Shown here one piece after another: positions 16,532-23,737 of a stretch of DNA of 64,000 nt. The DNA is from Ornithinibacillus bavariensis (GTDB taxonomy: Bacteria; Bacillota; Bacilli; Bacillales; Amphibacillaceae). The stretch is from positions 248,001 through 312,000 of the forward strand of contig NZ_BORP01000002.1 of NCBI RefSeq assembly GCF_018333235.1, written 5' to 3'. The translations under genes and the position numbers were made by a program. Below the pieces are notes generated by a model, which had not been told where the DNA came from, made no database searches, and worked only from the letters and a program-made list of their open reading frames with translations. Within the stretch, counting starts at the first letter, position 1. Each line of letters begins with the position of its first letter.

Positions 16532-17878
16532 TTAAAATAGTATATGAGCGATTAGGACGATGACTGGCAAGGTGATGATGGTTCGTAAAAGGAAAATGAT
16601 AACTAAATCCTTGAAGGATACGGGTACCTTAGATCCTAATAATAATCCACCAACTTCGGACATGTAGATTAACTGTGTAACAGATAGAGCAGCAACAATA
16701 AAACGTGTCATCTCTGCTGGTATAGACGCACCGACTACAGAAGGTAAGAACATGTCTGCAAATCCAATTAAAATAGTCTCTGACGCCTCAGCAGCATAGG
16801 GAACCTGCATTAATTCTAATAATGGAATAAATGGTTTGCCTAGCCACTGAAAAAGTGGTGTATATTCTGCAATCATTAAGGCAACTAACCCAAGTGCCAT
16901 AACTACTGGGGCAACACCCATCCACATATCAAGAACATTTTGTGCTCCTTCCTTAAAAAAGCGAGATACACTTGTTTCCTTTTTTGCACGGTCAATTGCT
17001 TTCTCATATCCGTATGTTAGCGCATTATGACCTTCTGGAACACTCTCATCAATCTTGGACTCTTTTCCATTAACATACGTATCTGCCTTTCGGGAAAGCG
17101 GAGGAATTCTAGGCATGATTAATGCTGCCACTAATCCAGCAATTAAAACTGTTAAATAGAAAGGGATAAACATCGATTTAAGGTTAACCTGGGCAATAAC
17201 CACTAAAGTAAAGGTGATAGAAACAACAGAGAAGGTCGTTCCAATTATCGCAGCCTCACGTTTTGTATAATAACCTTCCTCATACTGTTTACTTGTTAAT
17301 AAAACCCCAATCGTTCCATCCCCAATCCAGGAAGCAACGGCGTCTATAGAAGACCTACCTGGTAATTTGAATAATGGTCTCATCAATTTAGTAGTTAACG
17401 TACCGAATAATTCCATTAACCCAAAGTTTGTTAGGAGCGGAAGGAAAATACCTGCAAATAAAAATACAGCAAATAATACATGTAATAAACTACCGAGTAA
17501 AAGCTGACCTGTATCTTCTCCGTGGATGGCTTCTGGACCAATCCGAAAATACACCATAATAGCAAATACAGCGGCTAACACTCTTGCAATGGTCCAAAAC
17601 CAATTAACATATAATAATTTAAGAAAGAAAGGAGTCTTTGCTAATCGTTCCTCTCCAGCTAATCTGGCAAACACGGTTAGAACTGCGGTAACTAGGATAA
17701 TTAGCATCATTATCAAAGAAAGCTGGTTCGCCAGCTTGTCCTGTACCCAATTTGCCATTATTGCAATGGGGATAGTGAATCCTTCGGCTGTTTTTAATGG
17801 AACAATAAACAATAAGATTCCGATTAATGAGGGAATGATAAATTTCAGATGTTCTCCTTTTGTATAAGACTTTCTCAT
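16532..17878 (-). CDS. YjiH family membrane protein (nucleoside-gate domain)
   Basis: This 448-residue protein has about ten transmembrane segments and two gate-like repeats of the nucleoside recognition family: FGTLTTKLMRPLFKLPGRSSIDAVASWIGDGT near residue 165 and ETILIGFADMFLPSVVGAS near residue 375. It matches the YjiH family, whose members are thought to be transporters of uncharacterised substrate. It has no cytosolic enzymatic domain; a charged loop occupies about residues 265-305. The start is an ATG preceded on the minus strand by a weak site. It is convergent with the acyltransferase gene and has no operon partner. The family call is firm, the function open. Confidence 0.82.
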   Translation of the reverse strand: MRKSYTKGEHLKFIIPSLIGILLFIVPLKTAEGFTIPIAIMANWVQDKLANQLSLIMMLIILVTAVLTVFARLAGEERLAKTPFFLKLLYVNWFWTIARVLAAVFAIMVYFRIGPEAIHGEDTGQLLLGSLLHVLFAVFLFAGIFLPLLTNFGLMELFGTLTTKLMRPLFKLPGRSSIDAVASWIGDGTIGVLLTSKQYEEGYYTKREAAIIGTTFSVVSITFTLVVIAQVNLKSMFIPFYLTVLIAGLVAALIMPRIPPLSRKADTYVNGKESKIDESVPEGHNALTYGYEKAIDRAKKETSVSRFFKEGAQNVLDMWMGVAPVVMALGLVALMIAEYTPLFQWLGKPFIPLLELMQVPYAAEASETILIGFADMFLPSVVGASIPAEMTRFIVAALSVTQLIYMSEVGGLLLGSKVPVSFKDLVIIFLLRTIITLPVIVLIAHILF

Positions 17879-18184
17879 CCAATCCCGCCTTTTTCATTTT
17901 CATCATAAATAACCTTTACTAGTATAAGGGATGCATAAATATTTGTCAAAATGAATTATTATAGGTTAATAGACTCGGAATTTGACTAGTATAAAAGTTA
18001 TAGAATTGAGAGGTACAATTTGATAAATGCTATATAGTTAGTTTGTGCGGTCTTATTTAGTTTCAAGATGTTTACTATTATGCATTCTAGTCCATTTTTA
18101 CCATTTTTATAAACTTTATTGCGTATATATTCAAAAAAATATATGATGTAGATACTAGTATAGTTGAAAGGGGATTTGCGGTGT
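17879..18184. other. intergenic region upstream of the YjiH gene and a small ORF
   Basis: This AT-rich 306-base region lies between two divergent genes. It must contain both promoters, and ATATATT/ATATAT repeats lie near 18125-18145. No further ORF, RNA gene or clear operator was identified. Confidence 0.4.
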
Positions 18185-18316
18185 ATGAAAAGCTATTTGC
18201 AAATTTACTATGACATAAAGAATAAGTTAGATAGAGAGCTAACGCTAGATGAAGTGAAATTTTTGCAATGGGTTTTCAATCGCTATGTAGAAGAAGAGAA
18301 GGAACAAAGCGCGTAA
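18185..18316 (+). CDS. small acidic helical protein, unrecognised (43 residues)
   Basis: The frame ATG AAA AGC TAT ... GCG TAA encodes 43 residues beginning MKSYLQIYYDIKNKLDRE, with TLDEVKFLQWVFNRY and EEEKEQSA after it. A ribosome site GAAAGGGG lies about 10 bases upstream, and a Rho-independent terminator starts 30 bases after the stop. This is the arrangement of a real monocistronic small gene. The peptide is predicted to be two helices, with no membrane segment. It is smaller than the usual annotation cut-off. I do not recognise a family; size and location in a spore-former suggest, but do not show, a small regulatory protein. Confidence 0.65.
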   Translation: MKSYLQIYYDIKNKLDRELTLDEVKFLQWVFNRYVEEEKEQSA

Positions 18317-18345
18317 GATTTATAGTCCCCATCGAGATAATTTGG

Positions 18346-18374
18346 AAAGTCTTGATCTTATCAAGGCTTTTTAT
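18346..18374 (+). terminator. terminator after the small ORF
   Basis: AAAGTCTTGA at 18346-18355 pairs (with one G-T pair) with TCAAGGCTTT at 18361-18370 across a 5-base loop, followed by a T run. Confidence 0.8.
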
Positions 18375-18414
18375 TATGCAGTTTTTCACTATTTGTCTGT
18401 GAATAGAAGATCAC

Positions 18415-18448
18415 ACCGAATTGCTTCCAGTTGACCGTGGAATTCGGT
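18415..18448 (+). promoter_or_regulatory. inverted repeat around a TTGACC -35-like box before ywdI
   Basis: ACCGAATT at 18415-18422 is a perfect complement of AATTCGGT at 18441-18448. TTGACC (18431-18436), a good -35 box, lies between the arms, and TAGTAC follows at 16 bases. This is the geometry of a repressor operator on a promoter. The regulator is unknown. Confidence 0.4.
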
Positions 18449-18490
18449 ATGATAGTACCATATGAGATAAAGTGAAAGAGGAGTGTCAAC

Positions 18491-18802
18491 ATGGCAGTTG
18501 CAAATGAAACCATTCTCATAAAAATGATGCAAGAAATACAGCAGGCAAAGGACAGTCAACACCAGCAAGAAAAAATGCTTAAACATATTGAAAAAATTCG
18601 TTTGCTTTGTGATTTGTTTTTAGAAGAAGAAAGGAACGAGGGTTTAATGGAATCACCAAAGGTGAATGACATCACTGCTGCTGAACTTAAGGCTATGCTT
18701 GGTGTAGATAAATCAACTGGAACTGGATCAGCACAAACGTTTAAGAAATCCATTAACCTTGATGAAGAGGATGGGAATGGAGAATCAATTTTTGATTTTT
18801 AA
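18491..18802 (+). CDS. ywdI: YwdI family protein (DUF5327)
   Basis: This 103-residue soluble protein resembles B. subtilis YwdI. It has an N-terminal helical, coiled-coil-like half (ETILIKMMQEIQQAKDSQ) and a polar C-terminal half with ITAAELKAMLG and the acidic end LDEEDGNGESIFDF. The gene is 13 bases upstream of the DUF423 gene ywdK, the same pairing as in B. subtilis, which supports the call. The ribosome site is AGAGGAG, 7 bases before the ATG. No function is known; it has no catalytic motif and no signal peptide. The DUF number is from memory. Confidence 0.75.
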   Translation: MAVANETILIKMMQEIQQAKDSQHQQEKMLKHIEKIRLLCDLFLEEERNEGLMESPKVNDITAAELKAMLGVDKSTGTGSAQTFKKSINLDEEDGNGESIFDF

Positions 18803-18815
18803 GGAGTGGAAGTAA

Positions 18816-19184
18816 TTGAAGTTATTTTTAATTCTTGGGGCAATAAATGGATTCTTAGCAGTTGCTCTTGGTGCTTTTGGTGCACATGGCTTAGAAGGGA
18901 AACTAACAGAAAAAGCGTTAGGTACGTGGGAGAAGGCCGTAACCTACCAAATGTTTCATACGGTAGCACTTTTTGTTACGGGGTTAATCGGAATGAAAAT
19001 ACAATCCGGTAGTCTGAACTGGGCTGGGTGGTTGTTCTTCATTGGTATTATCCTTTTCTCTGGAAGCTTATATGTATATTCTACTTCTGGAATCAAACTA
19101 TTTGCTATGATTACACCTCTAGGTGGCGTTTTATTTCTAATTGGTTGGGTGGTTCTTGGTTATACAATTATAAAGTTCTTATAA
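18816..19184 (+). CDS. ywdK: DUF423 family membrane protein (YwdK)
   Basis: This 122-residue protein has four predicted membrane helices and the DUF423 signature near the N-terminus (GAINGFLAVALGAFGAHGLE), then YQMFHTVALF and GSLYVYSTSG. The family is widespread and small, with no known biochemical role. The start is a TTG preceded by AAGGAGTGG at proper spacing, and it follows ywdI by 13 bases, so the two form an operon. Its last bases overlap by 6 the end of the convergent small membrane protein gene on the other strand, so the two transcripts are antisense at their 3' ends. Confidence 0.88.
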   Translation: MKLFLILGAINGFLAVALGAFGAHGLEGKLTEKALGTWEKAVTYQMFHTVALFVTGLIGMKIQSGSLNWAGWLFFIGIILFSGSLYVYSTSGIKLFAMITPLGGVLFLIGWVVLGYTIIKFL

Positions 19185-19430
19185 GAGGATTAATAAAATT
19201 GTTACAAATAGAATTAATAAGATGGAACGCAATAGTTGTTTCACACCGTGTATTTGATTTTGCATATACAGAGCAATAAGTCCATCACAAATGAGACTAG
19301 CAGCAACTAGAAATAAGCCAAGGATGATAAGTAAAAAGACACCTTGTATTAGAGCAATAAGACCAAAAAACACTGCCAATCCAATGGCAACTAGTTCGCC
19401 ACGAATAAATTTTTCGTATGGATGTCGCAT
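19179..19430 (-). CDS. small two-to-three-helix membrane protein, unrecognised
   Basis: This 83-residue protein starts MRHPYEKFIRGE and then is almost wholly hydrophobic, with two long helices (residues 13-50) and a third hydrophobic end (LLRSILLILFVTILLILL), separated by a short polar loop containing YMQNQIHGVKQ. A ribosome site GAGGCG lies 6 bases before the ATG on the minus strand. It overlaps ywdK by 6 bases at the 3' end. The terminator of gerQ lies between gerQ and this gene, so it should have its own promoter. I cannot name a family. It is likely real by ribosome site and composition. Confidence 0.55.
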   Translation of the reverse strand: MRHPYEKFIRGELVAIGLAVFFGLIALIQGVFLLIILGLFLVAASLICDGLIALYMQNQIHGVKQLLRSILLILFVTILLILL

Positions 19431-19466
19431 GAAATCGCCTCACACGTTATAGGTAGAATTTTTATG

Positions 19467-19501
19467 TAAAAAGGATGGTACAACAAGCCGGTACCATCCT
19501 T
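19467..19501 (-). terminator. gerQ: terminator of the cwlJ-gerQ operon
   Basis: On the minus strand AAGGATGGTAC pairs perfectly with GTACCATCCTT (11 bp, 9-base loop), followed by TTTTT. It starts 19 bases after the gerQ stop codon. Confidence 0.9.
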
Positions 19502-19519
19502 ATTGCTTCTAGAAAATAA

Positions 19520-19978
19520 TTACCTTGGAGAATAGCTTGCTAATTGACTGCCTCCACTTCCGCTAAATGGATAGGTATAATTGATTTCCTCATCGAACGT
19601 TACATAATCAAGATAAACCATTAATAATAAGTATCGTCTTCCAGTTTGAGGATCACTAATGATGAGATGGTCTCGACCAGCTGCTTCAATAACGCCTCTG
19701 AATACCTTTGCATTCCATTCTGGGTTATTTTCAAACGTCATGTAAACTGTTGCCATTTTCCCACGGTTTAAGCGTAATATATTTTCAATATATGATTGTT
19801 CTGCTGGTAACATTCCTGGGACATTGATGGTAGTTGAAGTAGGTGCTTGTGTTGGCTGCCCAGCAAATTGGCGATATGGATATGCAGGATAGTAGGCTGG
19901 GGAAGATTGTGGGAAATAGTAATAAGGATTTTGCCCGAAATTTGGGTTGTGCTGTGCATTTCCTTGGTTGTCTGACAT
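19520..19978 (-). CDS. gerQ: spore coat/germination protein GerQ
   Basis: This 152-residue spore protein is needed in B. subtilis to place the cortex hydrolase CwlJ in the spore and is cross-linked by transglutaminase Tgl. The N-terminal 50 residues are rich in Tyr, Pro, Asn and Gln (QNPYYYFPQSSPAYYPAYPY), as in GerQ. The conserved C-terminal domain starts at about residue 60 (PGMLPAEQSYIENILRLNRG) and includes GVIEAAGRDHLIISDPQTG. The ATG at 19978 is fixed by AGGAGG 7 bases upstream; the frame stays open further upstream into cwlJ but has no ribosome site. It follows cwlJ by 28 bases in one operon and ends in a strong terminator. Confidence 0.93.
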   Translation of the reverse strand: MSDNQGNAQHNPNFGQNPYYYFPQSSPAYYPAYPYRQFAGQPTQAPTSTTINVPGMLPAEQSYIENILRLNRGKMATVYMTFENNPEWNAKVFRGVIEAAGRDHLIISDPQTGRRYLLLMVYLDYVTFDEEINYTYPFSGSGGSQLASYSPR

Positions 19979-20006
19979 AATAAAACCTCCTAAATAAATA
20001 TTTTCC

Positions 20007-20429
20007 CTAAAATACTGAAGGACAATCTGATTGGGTAGGGGAATAAAAACAGTGAGACTTAAACCTTCCACTATTCCACTGATTAAACCACTGGGCAGGA
20101 CAATTCCCCTGCGGTTTAAAAAACCATAGTGAATTAGTTGCAGGGTGGAATCTTTCCCCATTTATTGTTCTGCGAGCTAATCGTTTTTCTGACTCTCTCG
20201 CTCGCTGATAAAAATAGCCCTTTTGTGTTGCTTCAAATCCCCCTGGGTTTTGAAAAACCATTTGATTCATTGTGCGAATATCTTTAAAATCTAAGCAATT
20301 AGCAAGAATCCGGTTAACTCCTACATTTCCGACCATTAGCATTCCGAGTTGGCCTTCCCCTTCTGCCTCTGCTCGCATTAATCGTGCTAGTAAGTCCACA
20401 TCCTTTTCTGTAAATGCAATGACAGCCAT
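20007..20429 (-). CDS. cwlJ: spore cortex-lytic cell wall hydrolase CwlJ
   Basis: This 140-residue enzyme digests spore cortex peptidoglycan during germination. It has no signal peptide, in agreement with CwlJ being made in the mother cell and deposited under the coat. The SleB/CwlJ hydrolase signature is present: LARLMRAEAEGEGQLGM with the probable catalytic Glu21, then VGNVGVNRI, MNQMVFQNPGGFEATQKG and the C-terminal HCFYSPT. It is first in an operon with gerQ, its partner for localisation. A good sigma-E-type promoter lies about 40 bases upstream. Length matches the known CwlJ (about 142 residues). Confidence 0.94.
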   Translation of the reverse strand: MAVIAFTEKDVDLLARLMRAEAEGEGQLGMLMVGNVGVNRILANCLDFKDIRTMNQMVFQNPGGFEATQKGYFYQRARESEKRLARRTINGERFHPATNSLWFFKPQGNCPAQWFNQWNSGRFKSHCFYSPTQSDCPSVF

Positions 20430-20467
20430 GGGTACACCTCATTTCATTCCAAGGTCTACTAAGATTA

Positions 20468-20496
20468 TATGTATGAGTAGGCGGAAGGTGATATGC
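20468..20496 (-). promoter_or_regulatory. probable sigma-E promoter of cwlJ-gerQ
   Basis: On the minus strand GCATAT (20491-20496) and CATACATA (20468-20475) are separated by 15 bases. This fits the mother-cell sigma-E consensus (ATA-type -35, CATACA-T -10) and the known sigma-E control of cwlJ. Confidence 0.6.
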
Positions 20497-20655
20497 CTAG
20501 AGAATTAAATTAGGAAAAAATTAATGTTAATGTGAAGAGTATGGGGAGTACATTTTTATAGTGAATTGTTAGAAAAGACAAGGAGTATTAAAAGTTGAGT
20601 TGGCAATCTTTATCTAAGCTCGACAAATTGTTAGCTTCTACTACAATACGAAAAT

Positions 20656-20690
20656 AAAAGAGACTTCCTGTCTAAATAAGAAGTCTCTTG
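20656..20690 (-). terminator. hemQ: terminator of hemQ
   Basis: AAGAGACTTC pairs perfectly with GAAGTCTCTT across a 12-base loop, with a TTTT-containing tail on the minus strand. It begins about 10 bases after the hemQ stop. Confidence 0.88.
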
Positions 20691-20698
20691 TCCTACAC

Positions 20699-21448
20699 TT
20701 AAATTTCCAAGAAATTTGCGATTTCCTCTTTCTTAAGAATGTTACCGACAAAAAATTCACCGAATTCGCCATAACGTGAGCTAACTTCATCAAAGCGCAT
20801 TTCATAGACAATTTTCTTGAATTGTAGTGCTTCATGAGCGAATAAGGTTACACCCCATTCCCAGTCATCAAGGCCAATAGATCCAGTGATAAATTGCTTC
20901 ACCTTACCAGCATATTTGCGACCAGTTTTACTGTGCTCATAAAGTAATTTTCCTCGAACATCTTTTTCTAATGTATACCAGTTTTCATCGCCGACACGAC
21001 GTCTGTCCATAGGATAGAAGCAAACATGCTCCCATTTAGGAAGTATAGGCTTTAGGCGTGCTTGAGTTTCTGGCAATGTCTCTGGGTCAATGCCATCCTT
21101 CATTGGGCGATATTTGGATAGCTCAATAACGGATACATACGAATGAGCTGGAATTAAGAATTCACCAATCTTAGATTTGTTTAGCTCTGTTTCAAGCTCA
21201 TTTAACTCTTCCATTGTTGGGCGTAAAAACATGAACATGATGTCTGCTTTTTGTCCAACTATTTTATATAAGGCATGGGACCCATTCTTTGCTTCTTCTA
21301 CAGCATCCCACTTGTCCACTAATGCTTCAAAGCTAGCAATTGCTTCCTTTTGCTCTTCTAGCGTTGCTTTTTTCCAGTAGCTCCAATCTATTGTGCGAAA
21401 GTCGTGTAAACTGTACCAACCATCCATTGTTTCAACAGCTTCAACCAT
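20699..21448 (-). CDS. hemQ: coproheme decarboxylase HemQ
   Basis: This 249-residue cytosolic protein belongs to the chlorite dismutase-like family. In Firmicutes it carries out the last step of haem b synthesis, oxidative decarboxylation of coproheme. Family features are [14 protein letters not shown] at the N-terminus, [11 protein letters not shown], the [13 protein letters not shown] segment, the [23 protein letters not shown] stretch with the likely proximal haem histidine nearby, and [19 protein letters not shown]. The ribosome site AAGGAGAG is 6 bases before the ATG. It is divergent from pta across 287 bases, exactly as in B. subtilis (ywfI-pta). A dedicated terminator follows. Confidence 0.94.
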   Translation of the reverse strand: MVEAVETMDGWYSLHDFRTIDWSYWKKATLEEQKEAIASFEALVDKWDAVEEAKNGSHALYKIVGQKADIMFMFLRPTMEELNELETELNKSKIGEFLIPAHSYVSVIELSKYRPMKDGIDPETLPETQARLKPILPKWEHVCFYPMDRRRVGDENWYTLEKDVRGKLLYEHSKTGRKYAGKVKQFITGSIGLDDWEWGVTLFAHEALQFKKIVYEMRFDEVSSRYGEFGEFFVGNILKKEEIANFLEI

Positions 21449-21627
21449 AAGTATCTCTCCTTCATGTTTGTTATTATATGTAAACTATATCACAATTAAA
21501 TCCCATAATCATGGGATAGGTCTTATGACCAAAATCATTCAAAATACTTATGTATCAAGGATTTTGTCGTTTTAATGGTCGTTTGTCACGATATTGTCAT
21601 TTCTATATAAGTCCCTTTTACTTTCAT

Positions 21628-21655
21628 TCGACAGGTAAATACACTATCATAAAAT
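21628..21655 (+). promoter_or_regulatory. probable vegetative promoter of pta
   Basis: TCGACA (21628-21633) and TAAAAT (21650-21655) are 16 bases apart, about 80 bases before the pta ATG. The match is moderate. No convincing catabolite-responsive element was seen nearby, though AAACGATAT at 21664 is a partial one. Confidence 0.4.
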
Positions 21656-21735
21656 ATGTTTTCTAAACGATATTATGTGCAACTTTTGTAGATTTTTGCT
21701 ACATATTAAGAACATAGCATACATGGAGGTTAAAA

Positions 21736-22707
21736 ATGAGTAGCTTATTTGATCAAGTTAAAGCCAATGTAATTGGAAAAAATAAAACGATTGTATTTCC
21801 TGAAGGATTAGATGAAAGAATTCTTCATGCTGCAAGTAAACTAAATAAGGAAAATGTCGTAACGCCTATTTTAATTGGAAATAAAGAGGCGGTTGAAGCG
21901 AAGGCGGAAGAATATCAGGCTGATATTAGTGGAATCACTATTTTAGATCCGAACAGTTATGAGAAATTTGCTGAGATGGTTGCCCAGTTTGTTGAACGAC
22001 GTAAAGGAAAGGCAACGGAAAAAGATGCACGTAAAATCTTACAGGATGAGAACTACTTCGGAACTATGCTTGTCTATATGAATGAAGCGGATGGGCTTGT
22101 AAGTGGTGCAGCACATTCTACAGCTGATACCGTAAGACCTGCACTACAAATTATAAAAACAAAACAGGGCGTTAAGAAAACTTCTGGTGTATTCATCATG
22201 GAACGGGATGATGAAAAATATGTATTTGCTGATTGTGCGATTAATATTGCTCCAGATAGTAATGATCTAGCTGAGATTGCTGTTGAATCTGCTGCAACTG
22301 CGAAGTTATTTGGAATAGATCCTAGGGTTGCGATGCTAAGCTTTTCTACGAAAGGTTCTGCAAAGTCTCCGGAAACGGAAAAGGTTGTCGAAGCATTGAA
22401 GCTTGCTAAGGAAAAAGATTCCTCATTAATTATTGATGGTGAGTTTCAATTTGATGCAGCATTTGTTCCAAGTGTAGCAGCAAAGAAAGCGCCTGATGCA
22501 GTTATAAAAGGGGATGCCAATGTTTTTATTTTCCCAAGTCTTGAGGCAGGCAATATTGGGTATAAAATTGCTCAACGCTTAGGTGGATTTGAGGCAGTTG
22601 GTCCAATCCTACAGGGACTGAATAAACCAGTTAATGACTTATCTCGTGGTTGTAACGCAGAAGATGTTTATAATTTAGCATTGATTACTGCCGCACAATC
22701 ACTTTAA
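21736..22707 (+). CDS. pta: phosphate acetyltransferase
   Basis: This 323-residue enzyme interconverts acetyl-CoA plus phosphate and acetyl phosphate plus CoA, the first half of the acetate overflow route completed by acetate kinase elsewhere. It is the short form without an N-terminal regulatory domain, as in Bacillus (323 residues). Conserved stretches are TIVFPEGLDERILHAA at the start, AHSTADTVRPALQIIKTK near residue 135, ADCAINIAPDS and SFSTKGSAKSPET, then ANVFIFPSLEAGNIGYKI near the end. A ribosome site (GGAGG) precedes the ATG. It is monocistronic with its own terminator, divergent from hemQ and convergent with lipL. Confidence 0.96.
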   Translation: MSSLFDQVKANVIGKNKTIVFPEGLDERILHAASKLNKENVVTPILIGNKEAVEAKAEEYQADISGITILDPNSYEKFAEMVAQFVERRKGKATEKDARKILQDENYFGTMLVYMNEADGLVSGAAHSTADTVRPALQIIKTKQGVKKTSGVFIMERDDEKYVFADCAINIAPDSNDLAEIAVESAATAKLFGIDPRVAMLSFSTKGSAKSPETEKVVEALKLAKEKDSSLIIDGEFQFDAAFVPSVAAKKAPDAVIKGDANVFIFPSLEAGNIGYKIAQRLGGFEAVGPILQGLNKPVNDLSRGCNAEDVYNLALITAAQSL

Positions 22708-22715
22708 ACGGAAAT

Positions 22716-22751
22716 GCTTGTAACAGGAATTCGTTACAAGCCTCCTTTTTT
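22716..22751 (+). terminator. pta: terminator of pta
   Basis: GCTTGTAAC pairs perfectly with GTTACAAGC, followed by CTCC and seven T. It begins 9 bases after the pta stop codon. Confidence 0.92.
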
Positions 22752-22758
22752 AGATAAA

Positions 22759-22796
22759 GCAAAAAGAAGCTTAATGCAATTCCTAAGCTTCTTTTT
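22759..22796 (-). terminator. lipL: terminator of lipL overlapping its stop codon
   Basis: On the minus strand AAAGAAGCTTA pairs with TAAGCTTCTTTTT across a loop. The 5' arm includes the last two lipL codons and the TAG stop (22783-22785), so the stem forms only after the ribosome leaves. Confidence 0.8.
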
Positions 22797-23640
22797 GTTT
22801 TTCCGATATTTTTTCATTTCGTTTAACCATCTGTTCATACCGCTTTTCAAATACGTCCAATTCCTCTTCTGAAAACGGGGTTTCGACAATATCACCTAAC
22901 TCCTGCAAAGCTGCTACAACTCTGCTTTTTATGTCACTTATTGTCAATTTCCGCCCGGTAAGCTTCGACAATGATCCCATCACTTCAGGATTTACATGAG
23001 GATATGTGAATTTTGTCTCTTCACCCTTGAGGCTAATTTGATAAAAATCCCGAATTAACGAGGCACGCTCAAAACTGTCACCTTCCACATCTAGATAAAT
23101 TTGTATGGCAGCCCCATCACGTACTCTTCGCTGGGATATTCCAGCAAACTTCTTTCCGTTAATGCTAAGATCATAATCTCCAGGGCAATAGGATTCGACA
23201 ATTTCATATGCCTTTATTTCTGTTGTTATATCCTGTAGCATATGCTTAACAAAATGCACCATCGCTTCATAGCAATCATGAATCGACAAATGCTTTACAC
23301 CTGGTAGAATAAGGGATAGATTGAGGACACCACTGTCTAGTGCTACTGCAAGTCCACCAGAATTTCGTACAACTACATGGTAGCCATGACGAGCTAATAA
23401 TTTTACACCTTCCTCTATATAAGGAAGTTTAGCATCTGGTATGCCTAGAACAATTGTTTTAGGATGCAACCATAAGCGTACAACAGGTGGGGATTTTTCT
23501 AGACTTACAGAAGTCGCTAGTGCATCATCAATAGCAAAAGAGATTACAGCAGTATTTTTCACATGATGAAAATATTCCAGATTGGTGTGATCGATAAAAC
23601 GAAATGTCGATTGTGTCACAATTTCCTGCCAGCTTTTCAT
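22783..23640 (-). CDS. lipL: octanoyl-[GcvH]:protein N-octanoyltransferase LipL
   Basis: This 285-residue enzyme moves octanoyl groups from the glycine cleavage protein GcvH to the E2 subunits of 2-oxoacid dehydrogenases, the amidotransfer step of lipoate assembly in Bacillus. It has the biotin/lipoate ligase fold: RNSGGLAVALDSGVLNLSL near residues 92-110, the conserved cysteine at about 152 in SYCPGDYDLSI (the acyl-thioester residue of LipL), and the lysine in NGKKFAGISQRR. The charged C-terminal 40 residues form a helical tail. Gene order hemQ-pta-lipL-ywfO matches B. subtilis, where lipL is ywfL. The start ATG is preceded by AAGGAGAC. Confidence 0.93.
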   Translation of the reverse strand: MKSWQEIVTQSTFRFIDHTNLEYFHHVKNTAVISFAIDDALATSVSLEKSPPVVRLWLHPKTIVLGIPDAKLPYIEEGVKLLARHGYHVVVRNSGGLAVALDSGVLNLSLILPGVKHLSIHDCYEAMVHFVKHMLQDITTEIKAYEIVESYCPGDYDLSINGKKFAGISQRRVRDGAAIQIYLDVEGDSFERASLIRDFYQISLKGEETKFTYPHVNPEVMGSLSKLTGRKLTISDIKSRVVAALQELGDIVETPFSEEELDVFEKRYEQMVKRNEKISEKQKEA

Positions 23641-23737
23641 TGTAGTCTCCTTTTAAGTTCGAAACATGTCTTTTTTCACTTGACTATCTATTATATAATA
23701 ATAACAAAATCGTCGAATAGAAACGAGTTGAACCATC

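Noticed and set aside
18806-19279. Alternative plus-strand frames over ywdK
   Set aside because: They overlap a clear DUF423 gene with a good ribosome site and show no family resemblance.
21600-21735. Catabolite-responsive element before pta
   Set aside because: The best candidate (around AAACGATAT at 21664) is a poor match and lies downstream of the likely start, where activation would not be expected.
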